The notes: a model not told the origin generated them from the sequence alone. 64,000 nucleotides of DNA from RBG-16-66-20 sp040752005 (GCA_040752005.1 JBFMFX010000020.1:1-64000), one strand, 5' to 3'. Positions 43,276 through 53,049 are shown, counted from the first letter of the stretch. A program made the numbers and translations.

Positions 43276-44319
43276 TCAGGCGGCAAATCGCACCACGCCG
43301 TCGGTGCCGGTCCGGCGCTCGACGCGCCCGGCGAAGTATAGGTAATGCAGGTGGGCGATCGCCTCGCCCATCGCAAAGTAGATCGCGTTCGCGTCCAGGC
43401 GCCGCCGGAAGAGCACCTCCAGGGCATCGGCGGCCGAGCGCGGCGCCGCCTTGCAGGCGGCGGCGAGCGCCTCCAGCCGCGCCGCATGGTGCGCCTCGAG
43501 TGCCGCGATGCGCGCGTGCGCGCCGCGAAACGGCAGCCCGTGCGAGGGCAGCACCAGCACGTCCGCGGGCAGCGTCCGGTAGCGCCCGATCGAGTCGAGA
43601 AAGGTCTTGAGCGGATTGGACATCGGGTCCACCGGCCGCACCGCCACATTGGTCGAGATCCTCGGCAGCAACATGTCGCCGGCGATGAGCACGTTCAGCT
43701 CCGCGCAGTAAAGCGACAGGTGCTCGGGCGCGTGGCCGAAGCCGACGATCGCCCGCCACGTCCTGCCGCCGATGCGAAGGACGTCGCCCTCGATCACGCG
43801 CCGGTGCGAAACCGGAAACGCCGGAACGAGTTTCCCGTACAGGTTGCCCCGCTCGCGCAGCGCCGCGACCACCTGCTCGCTCACGCCGTGGGCGCGAAAA
43901 AGCGCGATCTGCTCGCCGGTCGAGTAGCCGGCGGCACCGCTTCTCGCGGCGTGCACGGTGAGAAACTCGCTGCGGGTCATCCACAGCTCGGCGCCGTGAC
44001 GCTCGGCGAGCCAGGCGGCGGACCCGGCATGGTCCGGGTGGTAGTGGGTGACGATGAGTCGCGCCAGCGGCCGGCCGCGGCCCTCGGCTGCCAGCACCTG
44101 CTCGTGCAGCGCGCGGGTCTGGCCGTTGCCGAGCCCGGTGTCCACGAGGACCAGTGCCGCCCGGCCTTCGTGCTCGTCCTCCATCAGCCACAGGTTGATG
44201 TGGTCCAGATCGAAGGGCAGCGGCATGCGCAGCCAGGCGATGCCGGGCGCGACGGCGCGCACCGTGCCCGGCGCGGGCGCGGCGTCGAACGGGAACTCCA
44301 GCGGGGTTGGCTCCGGCAT
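43276..44319 (-). CDS. metallo-beta-lactamase-fold hydrolase
   Basis: 347 residues. The metal-binding motif VTHYHPDHAGSAAWLAERH (HxHxDH), then GHAPEHLSLYCAELNVLIAG and LPSHGLPFRG give the remaining ligands. A carboxy winged-helix tail (DANAIYFAMGEAIAHLHYLY) is typical of the glyoxalase II / LACTB2-like thioesterase group. It ends 10 bases upstream of phaC on the same strand, so it may be co-transcribed with it. Confidence 0.85.
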   Translation of the reverse strand: MPEPTPLEFPFDAAPAPGTVRAVAPGIAWLRMPLPFDLDHINLWLMEDEHEGRAALVLVDTGLGNGQTRALHEQVLAAEGRGRPLARLIVTHYHPDHAGSAAWLAERHGAELWMTRSEFLTVHAARSGAAGYSTGEQIALFRAHGVSEQVVAALRERGNLYGKLVPAFPVSHRRVIEGDVLRIGGRTWRAIVGFGHAPEHLSLYCAELNVLIAGDMLLPRISTNVAVRPVDPMSNPLKTFLDSIGRYRTLPADVLVLPSHGLPFRGAHARIAALEAHHAARLEALAAACKAAPRSAADALEVLFRRRLDANAIYFAMGEAIAHLHYLYFAGRVERRTGTDGVVRFAA

Positions 44320-44436
44320 GAAGCTCGGGTGAGGCCGGGCTAGAATCGCTCCGGCGGCGCCATTATCGCCGCAGCGCACCAGCCCAGCAACCGACCGACG
44401 CACGGACCTCGCCCACCCCCAAGAGCCCGCGACGAC

Positions 44437-45600
44437 ATGGAACTGCCCGCCCTGCGATTCGACCACGGCGAAGCGATCGCCATGCTGCGCGAGACGGTGC
44501 GCGATTTCGCCGCGAAGGAAATCGCCCCGCGCGCGGCGGAGATCGACCGCTCGAACGAGTTTCCGATGGACCTGTGGCCAAAGCTGGGCTCGCTCGGGCT
44601 CCTCGGCATCACCGTCGAGGAGGAGTACGGCGGCACGAACATGGGCTATCTCGCCCACATCATCGCGATGGAGGAAATTTCCCGCGCCTCGGGCTCGGTC
44701 GGCCTTTCCTACGGCGCGCACTCCAACCTCTGCGTCAACCAGATCCGCAGGAACGGGTCGGAGGCGCAGAAGCGCAAATATCTTCCGAAGCTGATCTCGG
44801 GCGAGCACGTCGGGGCGCTGGCGATGTCGGAGCCCGGCGCGGGATCCGACGTGGTGGGCATGCGCCTTCGCGCCGAGCGGCGCGGAGACCGCTACGTGCT
44901 CAACGGCAACAAGATGTGGATCACCAACGGGCCGGACGCCGACGTGCTGGTGGTGTACGCCAAGACCGACGCCGAGGCCGGGCCGCGCGGCATCACCGCC
45001 TTCATCGTCGAGAAGGGCATGAAAGGCTTTTCCACCGCGCAGAAGCTCGACAAGCTCGGCATGCGCGGCTCGAACACCTGCGAGCTTGTGTTCCGCGACT
45101 GCGAGGTGCCGGCCGAGAACGTGCTCGCCGGCGAGGGCCGGGGAGTCAACGTCCTCATGAGCGGGCTCGACTACGAGCGCGCGGTGCTCGCCGGAGGGCC
45201 CCTCGGCATCATGGCGGCGTGCCTCGACGTGGTGCTGCCGTACGTGCACGAGCGCAGGCAATTCGGCCAGCCGATCGGCGAGTTTCAGCTCATGCAGGGC
45301 AAGCTCGCCGACATGTACACCACCTTCTGCGCCTGCCGCGCCTATGTGTACGCGGTCGGACAGGCGCTCGATCGCGGCGAGACGACGCGCAAGGACGCCG
45401 CCGGCGCCATCCTCTTCGCCGCCGAAAAGGCGACATGGATGGCGGGCGAGGCGATCCAGGCGCTCGGGGGCATGGGCTACATCAACGAGACGCCCACCGG
45501 GCGCCTGTGGCGCGACGCCAAGCTCTACGAGATCGGCGCGGGCACTTCCGAGATCCGGCGCTGGCTGATCGGCCGGGAGCTTTTCGCCGAGACGAAATGA
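44437..45600 (+). CDS. liuA: isovaleryl-CoA dehydrogenase
   Basis: 387 residues. FAD enzyme that oxidises isovaleryl-CoA to 3-methylcrotonyl-CoA in leucine degradation. ALAMSEPGAGSDVVGMRLRA and QALGGMGYINETPTGRLWRD are acyl-CoA dehydrogenase signatures, and the SYGAHSNLCVNQIRRNG and GLDYERAVLAGGPLGIM (catalytic Glu) segments are characteristic of IVD. First gene of a plus-strand operon. Confidence 0.93.
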   Translation: MELPALRFDHGEAIAMLRETVRDFAAKEIAPRAAEIDRSNEFPMDLWPKLGSLGLLGITVEEEYGGTNMGYLAHIIAMEEISRASGSVGLSYGAHSNLCVNQIRRNGSEAQKRKYLPKLISGEHVGALAMSEPGAGSDVVGMRLRAERRGDRYVLNGNKMWITNGPDADVLVVYAKTDAEAGPRGITAFIVEKGMKGFSTAQKLDKLGMRGSNTCELVFRDCEVPAENVLAGEGRGVNVLMSGLDYERAVLAGGPLGIMAACLDVVLPYVHERRQFGQPIGEFQLMQGKLADMYTTFCACRAYVYAVGQALDRGETTRKDAAGAILFAAEKATWMAGEAIQALGGMGYINETPTGRLWRDAKLYEIGAGTSEIRRWLIGRELFAETK

Positions 45601-46202
45601 CCGGCATCGCCGAGCTGTTCGCGCGCAACCGGGCCTGGGCGGGGCGCATGCTCGCCGCCGACCCGGATTTCTTTCGCTCGCTCGCGCGCCAGCAGGCGCC
45701 GCAGTTTCTCTGGATCGGCTGCTCGGACAGCCGGGTGCCGGCCAACCAGATCACCGGCCTTGCCCCGGGCGAGGTGTTCGTCCATCGCAACATCGCCAAC
45801 GTGGTGGTGCATTCGGACCTCAACTGCCTCTCGGTGCTCCAGTTCGCGGTGGACCTGCTCAAGGTCCGCCACGTCATCGTCTGCGGCCACTACGGTTGCA
45901 GCGGCGTCGCCGCCGCCCTGCACCGGCGCTCGGTCGGCCTTGCCGACAACTGGCTGCGCCATGTCGAGGACGTGCGCGAGCGGCACGCCGCAGAGCTCGA
46001 GGCGATCGCGGACGCGGCCGCGCGCGAGCGCCGGCTGGTCGAGCTGAACGTGCGCGAGCAAGTGCGCCACGTCTGCGAATCCACCGTCGTGCGCGATGCC
46101 TGGAGCCGCGGCCAGCCGCTTTCGGTGCACGGCTGGGTGTACGGCATCGAGGACGGCCTGCTGCGCGACCTCGGCTGCACGGCGAGCGGCGCAAGCACAT
46201 GA
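45597..46202 (+). CDS. can: beta-class carbonic anhydrase
   Basis: 201 residues, start overlapping the liuA stop (ATGA). Zinc ligands Cys, His, Cys are in FLWIGCSDSRVPANQITGL and HVIVCGHYGCSGVAAALH; the Asp-Arg dyad is in CSDSR. It interconverts CO2 and bicarbonate. Its place inside a leucine operon suits the bicarbonate need of methylcrotonyl-CoA carboxylase encoded nearby. Confidence 0.95.
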   Translation: MTGIAELFARNRAWAGRMLAADPDFFRSLARQQAPQFLWIGCSDSRVPANQITGLAPGEVFVHRNIANVVVHSDLNCLSVLQFAVDLLKVRHVIVCGHYGCSGVAAALHRRSVGLADNWLRHVEDVRERHAAELEAIADAAARERRLVELNVREQVRHVCESTVVRDAWSRGQPLSVHGWVYGIEDGLLRDLGCTASGAST

Positions 46203-46222
46203 ACTTCTGCAAGGAGAACCAC

Positions 46223-47407
46223 ATGGACAAGGACCCGGTCGTCATCGTCTCCTGCGCCCGCACGCCGATGGGCGCGTTTCAGGGCGCGCTGAAGGGCTTT
46301 GCGGCGCCGGAACTGGGCGCCGCCGCGATCCGCGCCGCAGTCGAGCGCGCGAAGCTCAAACCCGAAGAAGTCCAGGAAGTCATCATGGGCTGCGTGCTTT
46401 CGGCCGGGCTGGGACAGGCGCCGGCGCGTCAGGCTTCGCTCGGGGCGGGACTGCCGCTCGCCGCCGGCTGCACGACGGTGAACAAGATGTGCGGCTCGGG
46501 CATGAAGGCGGCGATGCTCGCGCACGATCTGCTGATGGCCGGCTCGGCCGAGGCGATCGTCGCCGGCGGCATGGAGTCCATGACCAACGCGCCGTACCTG
46601 CTCCCCAGGGCGCGCGCCGGCTACCGCATGGGCCACGCGCAGGTGCTCGACCACATGTTCTACGACGGGTTGGAGGACGCCTACGACAAGGGGCGCCTGA
46701 TGGGCACGTTCGCCGAGGACTGCGCCGCGGCTTACCGCTTCACGCGCGCCGAGCAGGACGAATTCGCGATCGCGTCGCTCAGGCGCGCGCAGCAGGCCAA
46801 CCGCGAAGGCTGGTTCGCCTGGGAGATCACGCCGATCGCGATCAAGGCCGGAAAAGAGGAAAGGTTCGTCGAGCACGACGAACAGCCCTTCAAGGCGGCG
46901 ATCGAGAAGATCCCTTCGCTCAAGCCGGCGTTTCGCAAGGACGGCACCGTGACCGCGGCCAACTCCTCGTCCATCTCCGACGGCGCGGCGGCGCTGGTGA
47001 TGATGCGTCGCTCGGCGGCCGAGCGCCGCGGCCTTGCGCCGATCGCGACCGTCGTCGGTCATGCCACGCACGCCCAGGAGCCGGCGCTGTTCACCACCGC
47101 CCCGGTGGGCGCGATCCGCAAGCTCTTCGAGCGCACCGGCTGGAACGCGGCCGGCGTGGACCTGTACGAGATCAACGAGGCCTTTGCGGTGGTCACCATG
47201 GCGGCGATGAGGGAGCACCGCCTGCCGCACGAGAAGGTGAACGTGCACGGCGGCGCCTGCGCGCTCGGACACCCGATCGGGGCCTCCGGCGCGCGCATCC
47301 TCGTCACCCTCATCGGCGCACTGCGAAAGCGGGGCGCGAAGCGCGGCGTGGCGAGCCTCTGTATCGGCGGGGGCGAAGCGACCGCCATGGCGATCGAGCT
47401 CGCGTGA
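46223..47407 (+). CDS. acetyl-CoA acetyltransferase (thiolase)
   Basis: 394 residues from the ATG at 46223, which has an AAGGAG site; an earlier ATG at 46199 overlaps the carbonic anhydrase stop. Active-site Cys in NKMCGSGMKAAMLAHDLL, His in YEINEAFAVVTMAAMREH, and Cys in LCIGGGEATAMAIELA; GGACALGHPIGASGARI is the carboxy signature. In this operon it would split acetoacetyl-CoA from leucine breakdown, or feed PHA synthesis. Confidence 0.94.
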   Translation: MDKDPVVIVSCARTPMGAFQGALKGFAAPELGAAAIRAAVERAKLKPEEVQEVIMGCVLSAGLGQAPARQASLGAGLPLAAGCTTVNKMCGSGMKAAMLAHDLLMAGSAEAIVAGGMESMTNAPYLLPRARAGYRMGHAQVLDHMFYDGLEDAYDKGRLMGTFAEDCAAAYRFTRAEQDEFAIASLRRAQQANREGWFAWEITPIAIKAGKEERFVEHDEQPFKAAIEKIPSLKPAFRKDGTVTAANSSSISDGAAALVMMRRSAAERRGLAPIATVVGHATHAQEPALFTTAPVGAIRKLFERTGWNAAGVDLYEINEAFAVVTMAAMREHRLPHEKVNVHGGACALGHPIGASGARILVTLIGALRKRGAKRGVASLCIGGGEATAMAIELA

Positions 47408-47820
47408 GCGTGCGTCGTCCCTCGAAGCAGGCGCTGCAGGCGCTCCTTGACCGCTCGCGGTTCATCGCCGGCTGGGGCTTCCGGGTGAAGGCGGTCTCCG
47501 ACGAGGCCTGCACTATCGCGCTTCCCTACCGCGAGTCGCTCGCGCGTCCGGGAGGCACGGTGAACGGGCCGGCGTTCATGGCCGCGGCCGACTGCGCGAT
47601 GTGGCTCGTGATCAAGCGCCGCGTCGGCATGGAGCACGACGCGGTGACCTCCGAGCTGAGCACCGCCTTTCTCAACGCCGCGCGACGCGAGACGGTGTAC
47701 TGCACCGCGCGCATCCTCAAGCTCGGCAAGCGCCTCATCTACGGCGTCGCCGAATGCCACGACGGCAAGGGCCGGCTCTTCACCCACCACACCGTCACCT
47801 ACGCGCGGCTGGGGACCTGA
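47404..47820 (+). CDS. PaaI-type hotdog thioesterase-like protein
   Basis: 138 residues from a GTG overlapping the thiolase stop. PYRESLARPGGTVNGPAFMA and AADCAMWLVIKRRVGMEHDA then TSELSTAFLNAARRETVY have the look of the PaaI/DUF4442 hotdog fold, where a Gly-Gly-x-x-x-G/D loop and an acidic residue act on acyl-CoA thioesters. Substrate unknown. The following acyl-CoA dehydrogenase overlaps it by one base. Confidence 0.78.
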   Translation: MSVRRPSKQALQALLDRSRFIAGWGFRVKAVSDEACTIALPYRESLARPGGTVNGPAFMAAADCAMWLVIKRRVGMEHDAVTSELSTAFLNAARRETVYCTARILKLGKRLIYGVAECHDGKGRLFTHHTVTYARLGT

Positions 47821-48956
47821 TGCCGCTCGCCGAGCACCACCGGATGATCCGCGACGCGGTACGGCGCTTCGCTGCGGAGCGCCTGGCGCCGAACGCCGCG
47901 CGCTGGGATCGCGAAAAGCATTTCCCCCGCGAGGAGATGGCCGGGCTCGCCGCGCTCGGGTGCTGCGGTGTCGCGATCCCGGAGAAGTGGGGTGGCGCGG
48001 GAATGGACTGCACCGCGCTTGCGCTCGCCTGCGAGGAGATCGCTGCCGGCGACGGCGCCACCTGCACCATCATCATGGTGACGAACCTCGTCGCGCACAT
48101 TCTTCTCGGCTACGGCAGCGACGCGCAGAAGGCCGAGTATCTGCGCCCGATCGCGCGGGGCGAGATGCTGGGCGCTTTCGCCCTCACTGAGCCGCACGCG
48201 GGGTCGGACGCCGCCGCGATTGCGACCCGAGCCGAGAGATCCGGCGGCCAGTACGTGCTGAACGGCGTCAAGCAGTTCATCACCTCGGGCGCCACCGCCG
48301 GTCTCGCGATCGTGTTCGCCGTGACCGACCGTTCGGCGGGCAAGCGCGGCATCAGCGCTTTTGTTGTGCCGACCTCGACACCCGGCTACAAGGTGGCGCG
48401 AATAGAGGACAAGGCCGGCCAGCGCGCCTCCGACACCGCGCAGATCGTGCTGGAGAACTGCCGCGTGCCGGCGGAGAACCTCCTCGGCGCGGAAGGCATC
48501 GGCTACCGCATCGCCCTCGCGAACCTGGAGACGGGCCGCATCAACGTCGCCGCGCAGGCGACCGGCATGGCGCGCGCCGCGCTCGCGGCCGCGCTCGCCT
48601 ATGCACGGCAGCGCAAAAGCATGGGCAAGACGCTCGCCGAGCACCAGGCGGTCGCGTTCCGCCTTGCCGACATGGCGACCGGCGTCGAGGCCGCGCGCCA
48701 GTTGTACCTGCACGCGGCGGCGCTGCGCGACGCGGGCGAGCCGTGCCTCAAGGAGGCCTCGATGGCGAAGCTCTTCGCCTCGGAGACCGCCGAGCGCATC
48801 TGCTCGGAGGCGATCCAGATCCACGGCGGCTACGGCTACGTCACCGATTTCCCGGTCGAGCGCATCTGGCGCGACGTACGCGTGACCAGAATCTACGAGG
48901 GCGCGAGCGACATCCAGCGCATGGTGATCGCGCGCGCGCTCGCGGGCGCAAGCTGA
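47820..48956 (+). CDS. acyl-CoA dehydrogenase
   Basis: 378 residues. GAFALTEPHAGSDAAAIATR and QIHGGYGYVTDFPVERIWRD are the FAD acyl-CoA dehydrogenase signatures, with RVTRIYEGASDIQRMVIARA at the end. The catalytic base usually found before the last helix (Glu in YEG) is present. Probably short or branched chain. It is the last gene of this operon; the helicase gene meets it from the other strand. Confidence 0.92.
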   Translation: MPLAEHHRMIRDAVRRFAAERLAPNAARWDREKHFPREEMAGLAALGCCGVAIPEKWGGAGMDCTALALACEEIAAGDGATCTIIMVTNLVAHILLGYGSDAQKAEYLRPIARGEMLGAFALTEPHAGSDAAAIATRAERSGGQYVLNGVKQFITSGATAGLAIVFAVTDRSAGKRGISAFVVPTSTPGYKVARIEDKAGQRASDTAQIVLENCRVPAENLLGAEGIGYRIALANLETGRINVAAQATGMARAALAAALAYARQRKSMGKTLAEHQAVAFRLADMATGVEAARQLYLHAAALRDAGEPCLKEASMAKLFASETAERICSEAIQIHGGYGYVTDFPVERIWRDVRVTRIYEGASDIQRMVIARALAGAS

Positions 48957-49014
48957 ACGCCCCGGCGCGGCGCCTTCGAGCGCACCGCGCCGCGGCCGGG
49001 CTCGCCGCGAGCCG

Positions 49015-50433
49015 CTAACGCCGGCTGCCGAGCAGCGCCGCGCCCGGCTTGTCGCGCGCGCTGCGTCGCGCCTCGCCCTCGGCCGCCATGCGCCGGCGCG
49101 CCTCGGCGAGCTGCGCTTCCTGCTCGGCGGTCAGGCGGTCGCTCGCGTGAGGGTGTTGCTGCCGGGGTCGGCCCTCCCGCCGTTGCTGCGACCGGGCGCG
49201 GCGCCGAAATTCCGGCGCACTCGGCTGCGTGTCTCGCGGGCGCGCCGGAGTCGGGCTCTGAGCCCGGTGTCCGGGCTCGAAGCCGGTGACGACACGCTCC
49301 TCGACCGTCCGGTTCATGAGGCGCTCGATCGCCGCCATCAGGGGGCGATCTTCGTGCGCCACGAGCGACACCGCTTCGCCCTCGGCGCCGGCGCGGCCGG
49401 TGCGGCCGATGCGGTGCACGTAATCCTCGGCCACGTGCGGCAGATCGTAGTTGACGACATGCGGCAGCGCCTCGATGTCCAGGCCGCGCGCGGCGATGTC
49501 CGTTGCGACCAATACGCGCAGCTCGCCGTGCTTGAAGCGCCGGAGCGCGCGCATGCGCTGGTTCTGGGCCTTGTTGCCGTGGATCGCGTCAGCCTCGATC
49601 CCGGAGTGCGAGAGCTGCTGCGCCAGGCGGTTCGCGCCGTGCTTGGTCCTGACGAACACGAGCACCTGCCTCCAGTCGTTCGAGCGGACAAGGTGCGCGA
49701 GCAGTTCGCGCTTGCGCTCCTGCGCCACCGGGTGGCGGACCTGGGCGACAAGCTCGGCCGGAGTGTTCCGCCGCGCGACTTCCACGGTCGCCGGGTCCTT
49801 CATGAAGGCAGCCGCGAGGCGGCGGATCTCCTCCGGGAAAGTGGCCGAAAAGAGCAGGTTCTGGCGCGCCGCTGGAAGCAGCGCGAGAATACGGCGGAGG
49901 TCGTGGATGAAGCCCATGTCGAGCATGCGGTCGGCTTCGTCGAGCACGAGGATTCCGACCTGGCGCAGGTCCACGGTCTTCTGCCGGGCGTGATCGAGAA
50001 GCCGTCCGGGTGTGGCGACCAGGATGTCCGCCCCGCGGCGCAGCGCCTGCACCTGCGGCTGCATGCCGACCCCGCCATAGACGAGCGTGCTCCGCAGCGG
50101 CAGGTATTTCCCGTAGGCGCGCACGCTCTCCTCGACCTGCGCCGCGAGCTCGCGCGTCGGCGTGACGATCAGCGCCTGCACCGGATGGCGGGCGGGCGAA
50201 TGCGAGGCGCTCGCCGCCCCGGCGAGCCTTTGCAGCAGCGGCAGCGTGAAGCCGGCGGTCTTGCCGGTGCCGGTCTGCGCGGCGCCGAGAAGATCCCTTC
50301 CGGCGAGCACGACGGGGATGGCCTGGGCCTGGATCGGTGTGGGCTGCGTGTAGCCCTGCTCGGCGACTGCGCGCACGAGCTCGGGCATGAGCCCGAGCGA
50401 TTCGAACGATGTGGTAATGGTTTTCTCCTGCAC
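49015..50433 (-). CDS. rhlE: DEAD-box RNA helicase, RhlE-like
   Basis: 472 residues from a GTG at 50433. Motifs in order: Q motif TTSFESLGLMPELVRAV to PTPIQAQAIP, Walker A AQTGTGKTAGFTLPLL, PTRELA, VLDEADRMLDMGF (DEAD), FSATFP (SAT), and YVHRIGRTGRAG. The carboxy tail after residue 385 is basic and low in complexity, for RNA contact. Likely helps ribosome assembly or RNA decay. It breaks the two Liu gene groups and is on the opposite strand. Confidence 0.93.
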   Translation of the reverse strand: MQEKTITTSFESLGLMPELVRAVAEQGYTQPTPIQAQAIPVVLAGRDLLGAAQTGTGKTAGFTLPLLQRLAGAASASHSPARHPVQALIVTPTRELAAQVEESVRAYGKYLPLRSTLVYGGVGMQPQVQALRRGADILVATPGRLLDHARQKTVDLRQVGILVLDEADRMLDMGFIHDLRRILALLPAARQNLLFSATFPEEIRRLAAAFMKDPATVEVARRNTPAELVAQVRHPVAQERKRELLAHLVRSNDWRQVLVFVRTKHGANRLAQQLSHSGIEADAIHGNKAQNQRMRALRRFKHGELRVLVATDIAARGLDIEALPHVVNYDLPHVAEDYVHRIGRTGRAGAEGEAVSLVAHEDRPLMAAIERLMNRTVEERVVTGFEPGHRAQSPTPARPRDTQPSAPEFRRRARSQQRREGRPRQQHPHASDRLTAEQEAQLAEARRRMAAEGEARRSARDKPGAALLGSRR

Positions 50434-50614
50434 CCGGCCTGGGAAGGACTCGCCTTCGACCGGTTCAGGCTGATGCGCTTTTAGCTTGTTATTGACGGCC
50501 CGGGATGGACCGAACTAACGGACTGAAACGCCAACCGGAAGTGCGCGTAACAGGAAGCTGGCACGCATTGTACACGACATCGGCCTTGGCGCCGAATCGC
50601 GCCGGCGAGGCGGC

Positions 50615-50640
50615 TATACTGCGCGCTCCCGGAGGAGCGC
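50615..50640 (+). promoter_or_regulatory. -10 box and ribosome site of the liuBCDE operon
   Basis: TATACT at 50615-50620 is followed by the strong ribosome site GGAGGAG (50631-50637) and a GTG at 50642. No convincing -35 was found at the usual distance. Confidence 0.45.
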
Positions 50641-50641
50641 C

Positions 50642-52249
50642 GTGCCGCTGATCCAGTCGCAGCTCGATCCCCGCTCGGCGGAGTTCCGCGCCAACGCCGA
50701 GCGCATGCGCGCGCTGGTGGCCGACCTGCGCGAGAAGATCGCGCGCATCGCGCAGGGCGGCGACGAGGAGGCGCGCGCCAAGCACCTCGCGCGCGGCAAG
50801 CTCCTGCCGCGGGTGCGCGTCGAGCGGCTGCTCGACCCGGGCTCGCCGTTTCTCGAGATCGGGCAACTGGCCGCCTTCGGTATGTACGACGACCAGGCGC
50901 CGGGCGCCGGGATCATCTGCGGCATCGGGCGCGTGTCCGGCCGCGAGTGCATGATCGTCTGCAACGACGCCACCGTGAAGGGCGGCACCTATTTTCCGAT
51001 GACGGTGAAAAAGCACCTGCGCGCGCAGGAGATCGCCGCGCAGAACCGCCTGCCGACGATCTACTTGGTGGACTCGGGCGGCGCCAACCTGCCCAATCAG
51101 GACGAGGTGTTCCCCGACCGCGAGCACTTCGGGCGCATCTTCTACAACATCGCCAACCTGTCGGCCGCGCGCATCCCGCAGATCGCCTGCGTGATGGGAT
51201 CGTGCACCGCCGGGGGCGCGTACGTGCCGGCGATGTCGGACGAGGCGGTGATCGTGCGCGGCCAGGGCACGATCTTCCTCGGCGGGCCGCCGCTCGTGAA
51301 GGCGGCGACCGGCGAGATCGTCACGCCGGAGGAGCTGGGCGGGGCGGAGGTGCACACGCGCGTCTCCGGGGTGGCCGACCACTACGCGCTGAACGACGAG
51401 CATGCGCTCGCGATCGTGCGGCGCATCGTCGCGGGGCTTAACACGCGCAAGCGGGTCGAGCTCGAGGTGCGCGAGCCGCGCGAGCCGCTGTACCCGGCCG
51501 AAGAACTCTACGGCGTGATACCGGCCGACGTGCGCAAGCCCTTCGACATGCGCGAGGTGATCGCGCGCGTGGTGGACGGCTCGGAGCTGGACGAGTTCAA
51601 GCAGAACTACGGCACGACGCTCGTCACCGGATTCGCGCACATCCACGGCTATCCGGTCGGCATCCTCGCCAACAACGGCATCCTCTATTCCGAGTCCTCG
51701 CTCAAGGCCGCGCACTTCATCGAGCTGGCCTGCCAGCGCGGCATTCCGCTCGTTTTCCTGCAGAACATCACCGGCTACATGGTGGGAAAGAAGTACGAGG
51801 CGGGCGGCATCGCCAAGGACGGCGCGAAGATGGTGACCGCGGTGGCGACCGCGCGCGTGCCGAAGTTCACCCTGATCCTCGGCGGCTCGTTCGGCGCCGG
51901 CAACTACGGCATGTGCGGGCGCGCGTACTCGCCGCGCTTTCTGTGGATGTGGCCGAACGCGCGCATCTCGGTGATGGGCGGGCAGCAGGCGGCGAGCGTG
52001 CTTGCGACCGTGCGCCGCGACGCGATCGAGGCAAAGGGCGGGACGTGGTCGGTCGAGGAGGAAGAAGCGTTCAAGCGCCCGATCCTCGAGCAGTACGAGC
52101 GCCAGGGTCATCCCTATTACTCCAGCGCTCGGCTGTGGGACGACGGCGTGGTGGACCCGGCCGACACGAGAAGGCTTCTTGCGCTCGCCATCTCGGCCGC
52201 GCTCAACGCGCCGGTCGAGGACACCAAGTTCGGCGTCTTCAGGATGTAG
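50642..52249 (+). CDS. liuB: methylcrotonyl-CoA carboxylase, carboxyltransferase (beta) subunit
   Basis: 535 residues from a GTG with a strong ribosome site. Carboxyltransferase fold: GSCTAGGAYVPAMSDEAVIV, FLGGPPLVKAATGEIVTPEE, and FLQNITGYMVGKKYEAGGIA then GSFGAGNYGMCGRAYSPRF are strongly conserved in MCC beta. It passes the carboxyl from biotin to 3-methylcrotonyl-CoA. It works with the biotin subunit encoded at 53 kb. Confidence 0.95.
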   Translation: MPLIQSQLDPRSAEFRANAERMRALVADLREKIARIAQGGDEEARAKHLARGKLLPRVRVERLLDPGSPFLEIGQLAAFGMYDDQAPGAGIICGIGRVSGRECMIVCNDATVKGGTYFPMTVKKHLRAQEIAAQNRLPTIYLVDSGGANLPNQDEVFPDREHFGRIFYNIANLSAARIPQIACVMGSCTAGGAYVPAMSDEAVIVRGQGTIFLGGPPLVKAATGEIVTPEELGGAEVHTRVSGVADHYALNDEHALAIVRRIVAGLNTRKRVELEVREPREPLYPAEELYGVIPADVRKPFDMREVIARVVDGSELDEFKQNYGTTLVTGFAHIHGYPVGILANNGILYSESSLKAAHFIELACQRGIPLVFLQNITGYMVGKKYEAGGIAKDGAKMVTAVATARVPKFTLILGGSFGAGNYGMCGRAYSPRFLWMWPNARISVMGGQQAASVLATVRRDAIEAKGGTWSVEEEEAFKRPILEQYERQGHPYYSSARLWDDGVVDPADTRRLLALAISAALNAPVEDTKFGVFRM

Positions 52250-52253
52250 GCCG

Positions 52254-53048
52254 ATGAGCACGAACCTTCTCGTCGAGCGTCGCGGCGCGGTGGCGGTGCT
52301 CACGCTCAACCGCCCCGAGATCCGTAACGCCTTCGACGATGCGCTGATCGCCGCGATCACCGGGGCGCTCGGCGCGATCGAGCGCGACGGCTCGGTGCGC
52401 GCGGTGCTCCTCGCCGGCAACGGACCGGCGTTCTGCGCCGGCGCGGATCTCAACTGGATGAAGCGCATGGCGGGCTACGGCCTGGAGGAGAACCTCGCCG
52501 ACGCGCGCGCGCTCGCGGCGATGCTCGCCCGCCTCGACCGGCTGCCGAAGCCGACGGTGGCGCGCGTGCACGGCCCGGCGTTCGCGGGCGGCGTGGGGCT
52601 GGTCGCCGCCTGCGACATCGCCGTCGGCTCGACCGAGGCGGTGTTCGCCCTCACCGAGGTGAGAATCGGCCTTTCGCCCGCCACCATCAGTCCGTACGTC
52701 ATCCGCGCGATCGGCGAGCGCGCGGCGCGGCGGTACTTTCACACCGGCGAGCGTTTCGGCGCGCAAGAAGCGCATCGGCTCGGCCTGCTGCACGAGGTCT
52801 GCGCGCCCGACAGGCTCGACACCGAGGTCGCAGCGATCCTCGAACACCTGGTCGCGGGCGGCCCCGAGGCGCATCGCGCGATCAAGGATCTGATCCGGAC
52901 GGCCGCGCGCGGCGGGCCGGTGTCGGATGCCCTCATCGAGGACACCGCGCGCCGCATCGCCGAGATCCGCGTCTCGCCCGAAGGCCGCGAAGGCATTGCG
53001 TCCTTCCTCGAAAAGAGGAAGCCGGCATGGCTCGCGCCGAAAGGCTAG
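52254..53048 (+). CDS. liuC: 3-methylglutaconyl-CoA hydratase (enoyl-CoA hydratase family)
   Basis: 264 residues. Crotonase fold with the oxyanion loop GNGPAFCAGADLNWMKRMAG and GPAFAGGVGLVAACDIAVGS; the ADLNWMK motif is typical of the LiuC/AtuE group. It hydrates methylglutaconyl-CoA to HMG-CoA. It lies between the two carboxylase subunits, four bases after liuB. Confidence 0.9.
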   Translation: MSTNLLVERRGAVAVLTLNRPEIRNAFDDALIAAITGALGAIERDGSVRAVLLAGNGPAFCAGADLNWMKRMAGYGLEENLADARALAAMLARLDRLPKPTVARVHGPAFAGGVGLVAACDIAVGSTEAVFALTEVRIGLSPATISPYVIRAIGERAARRYFHTGERFGAQEAHRLGLLHEVCAPDRLDTEVAAILEHLVAGGPEAHRAIKDLIRTAARGGPVSDALIEDTARRIAEIRVSPEGREGIASFLEKRKPAWLAPKG

Positions 53049-53049
53049 C

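Noticed and set aside
48999..49013. Hairpin ggctcg-ccg-cgagcc between two convergent genes as a terminator
   Set aside because: Short stem in very GC-rich sequence and no T run on either strand.
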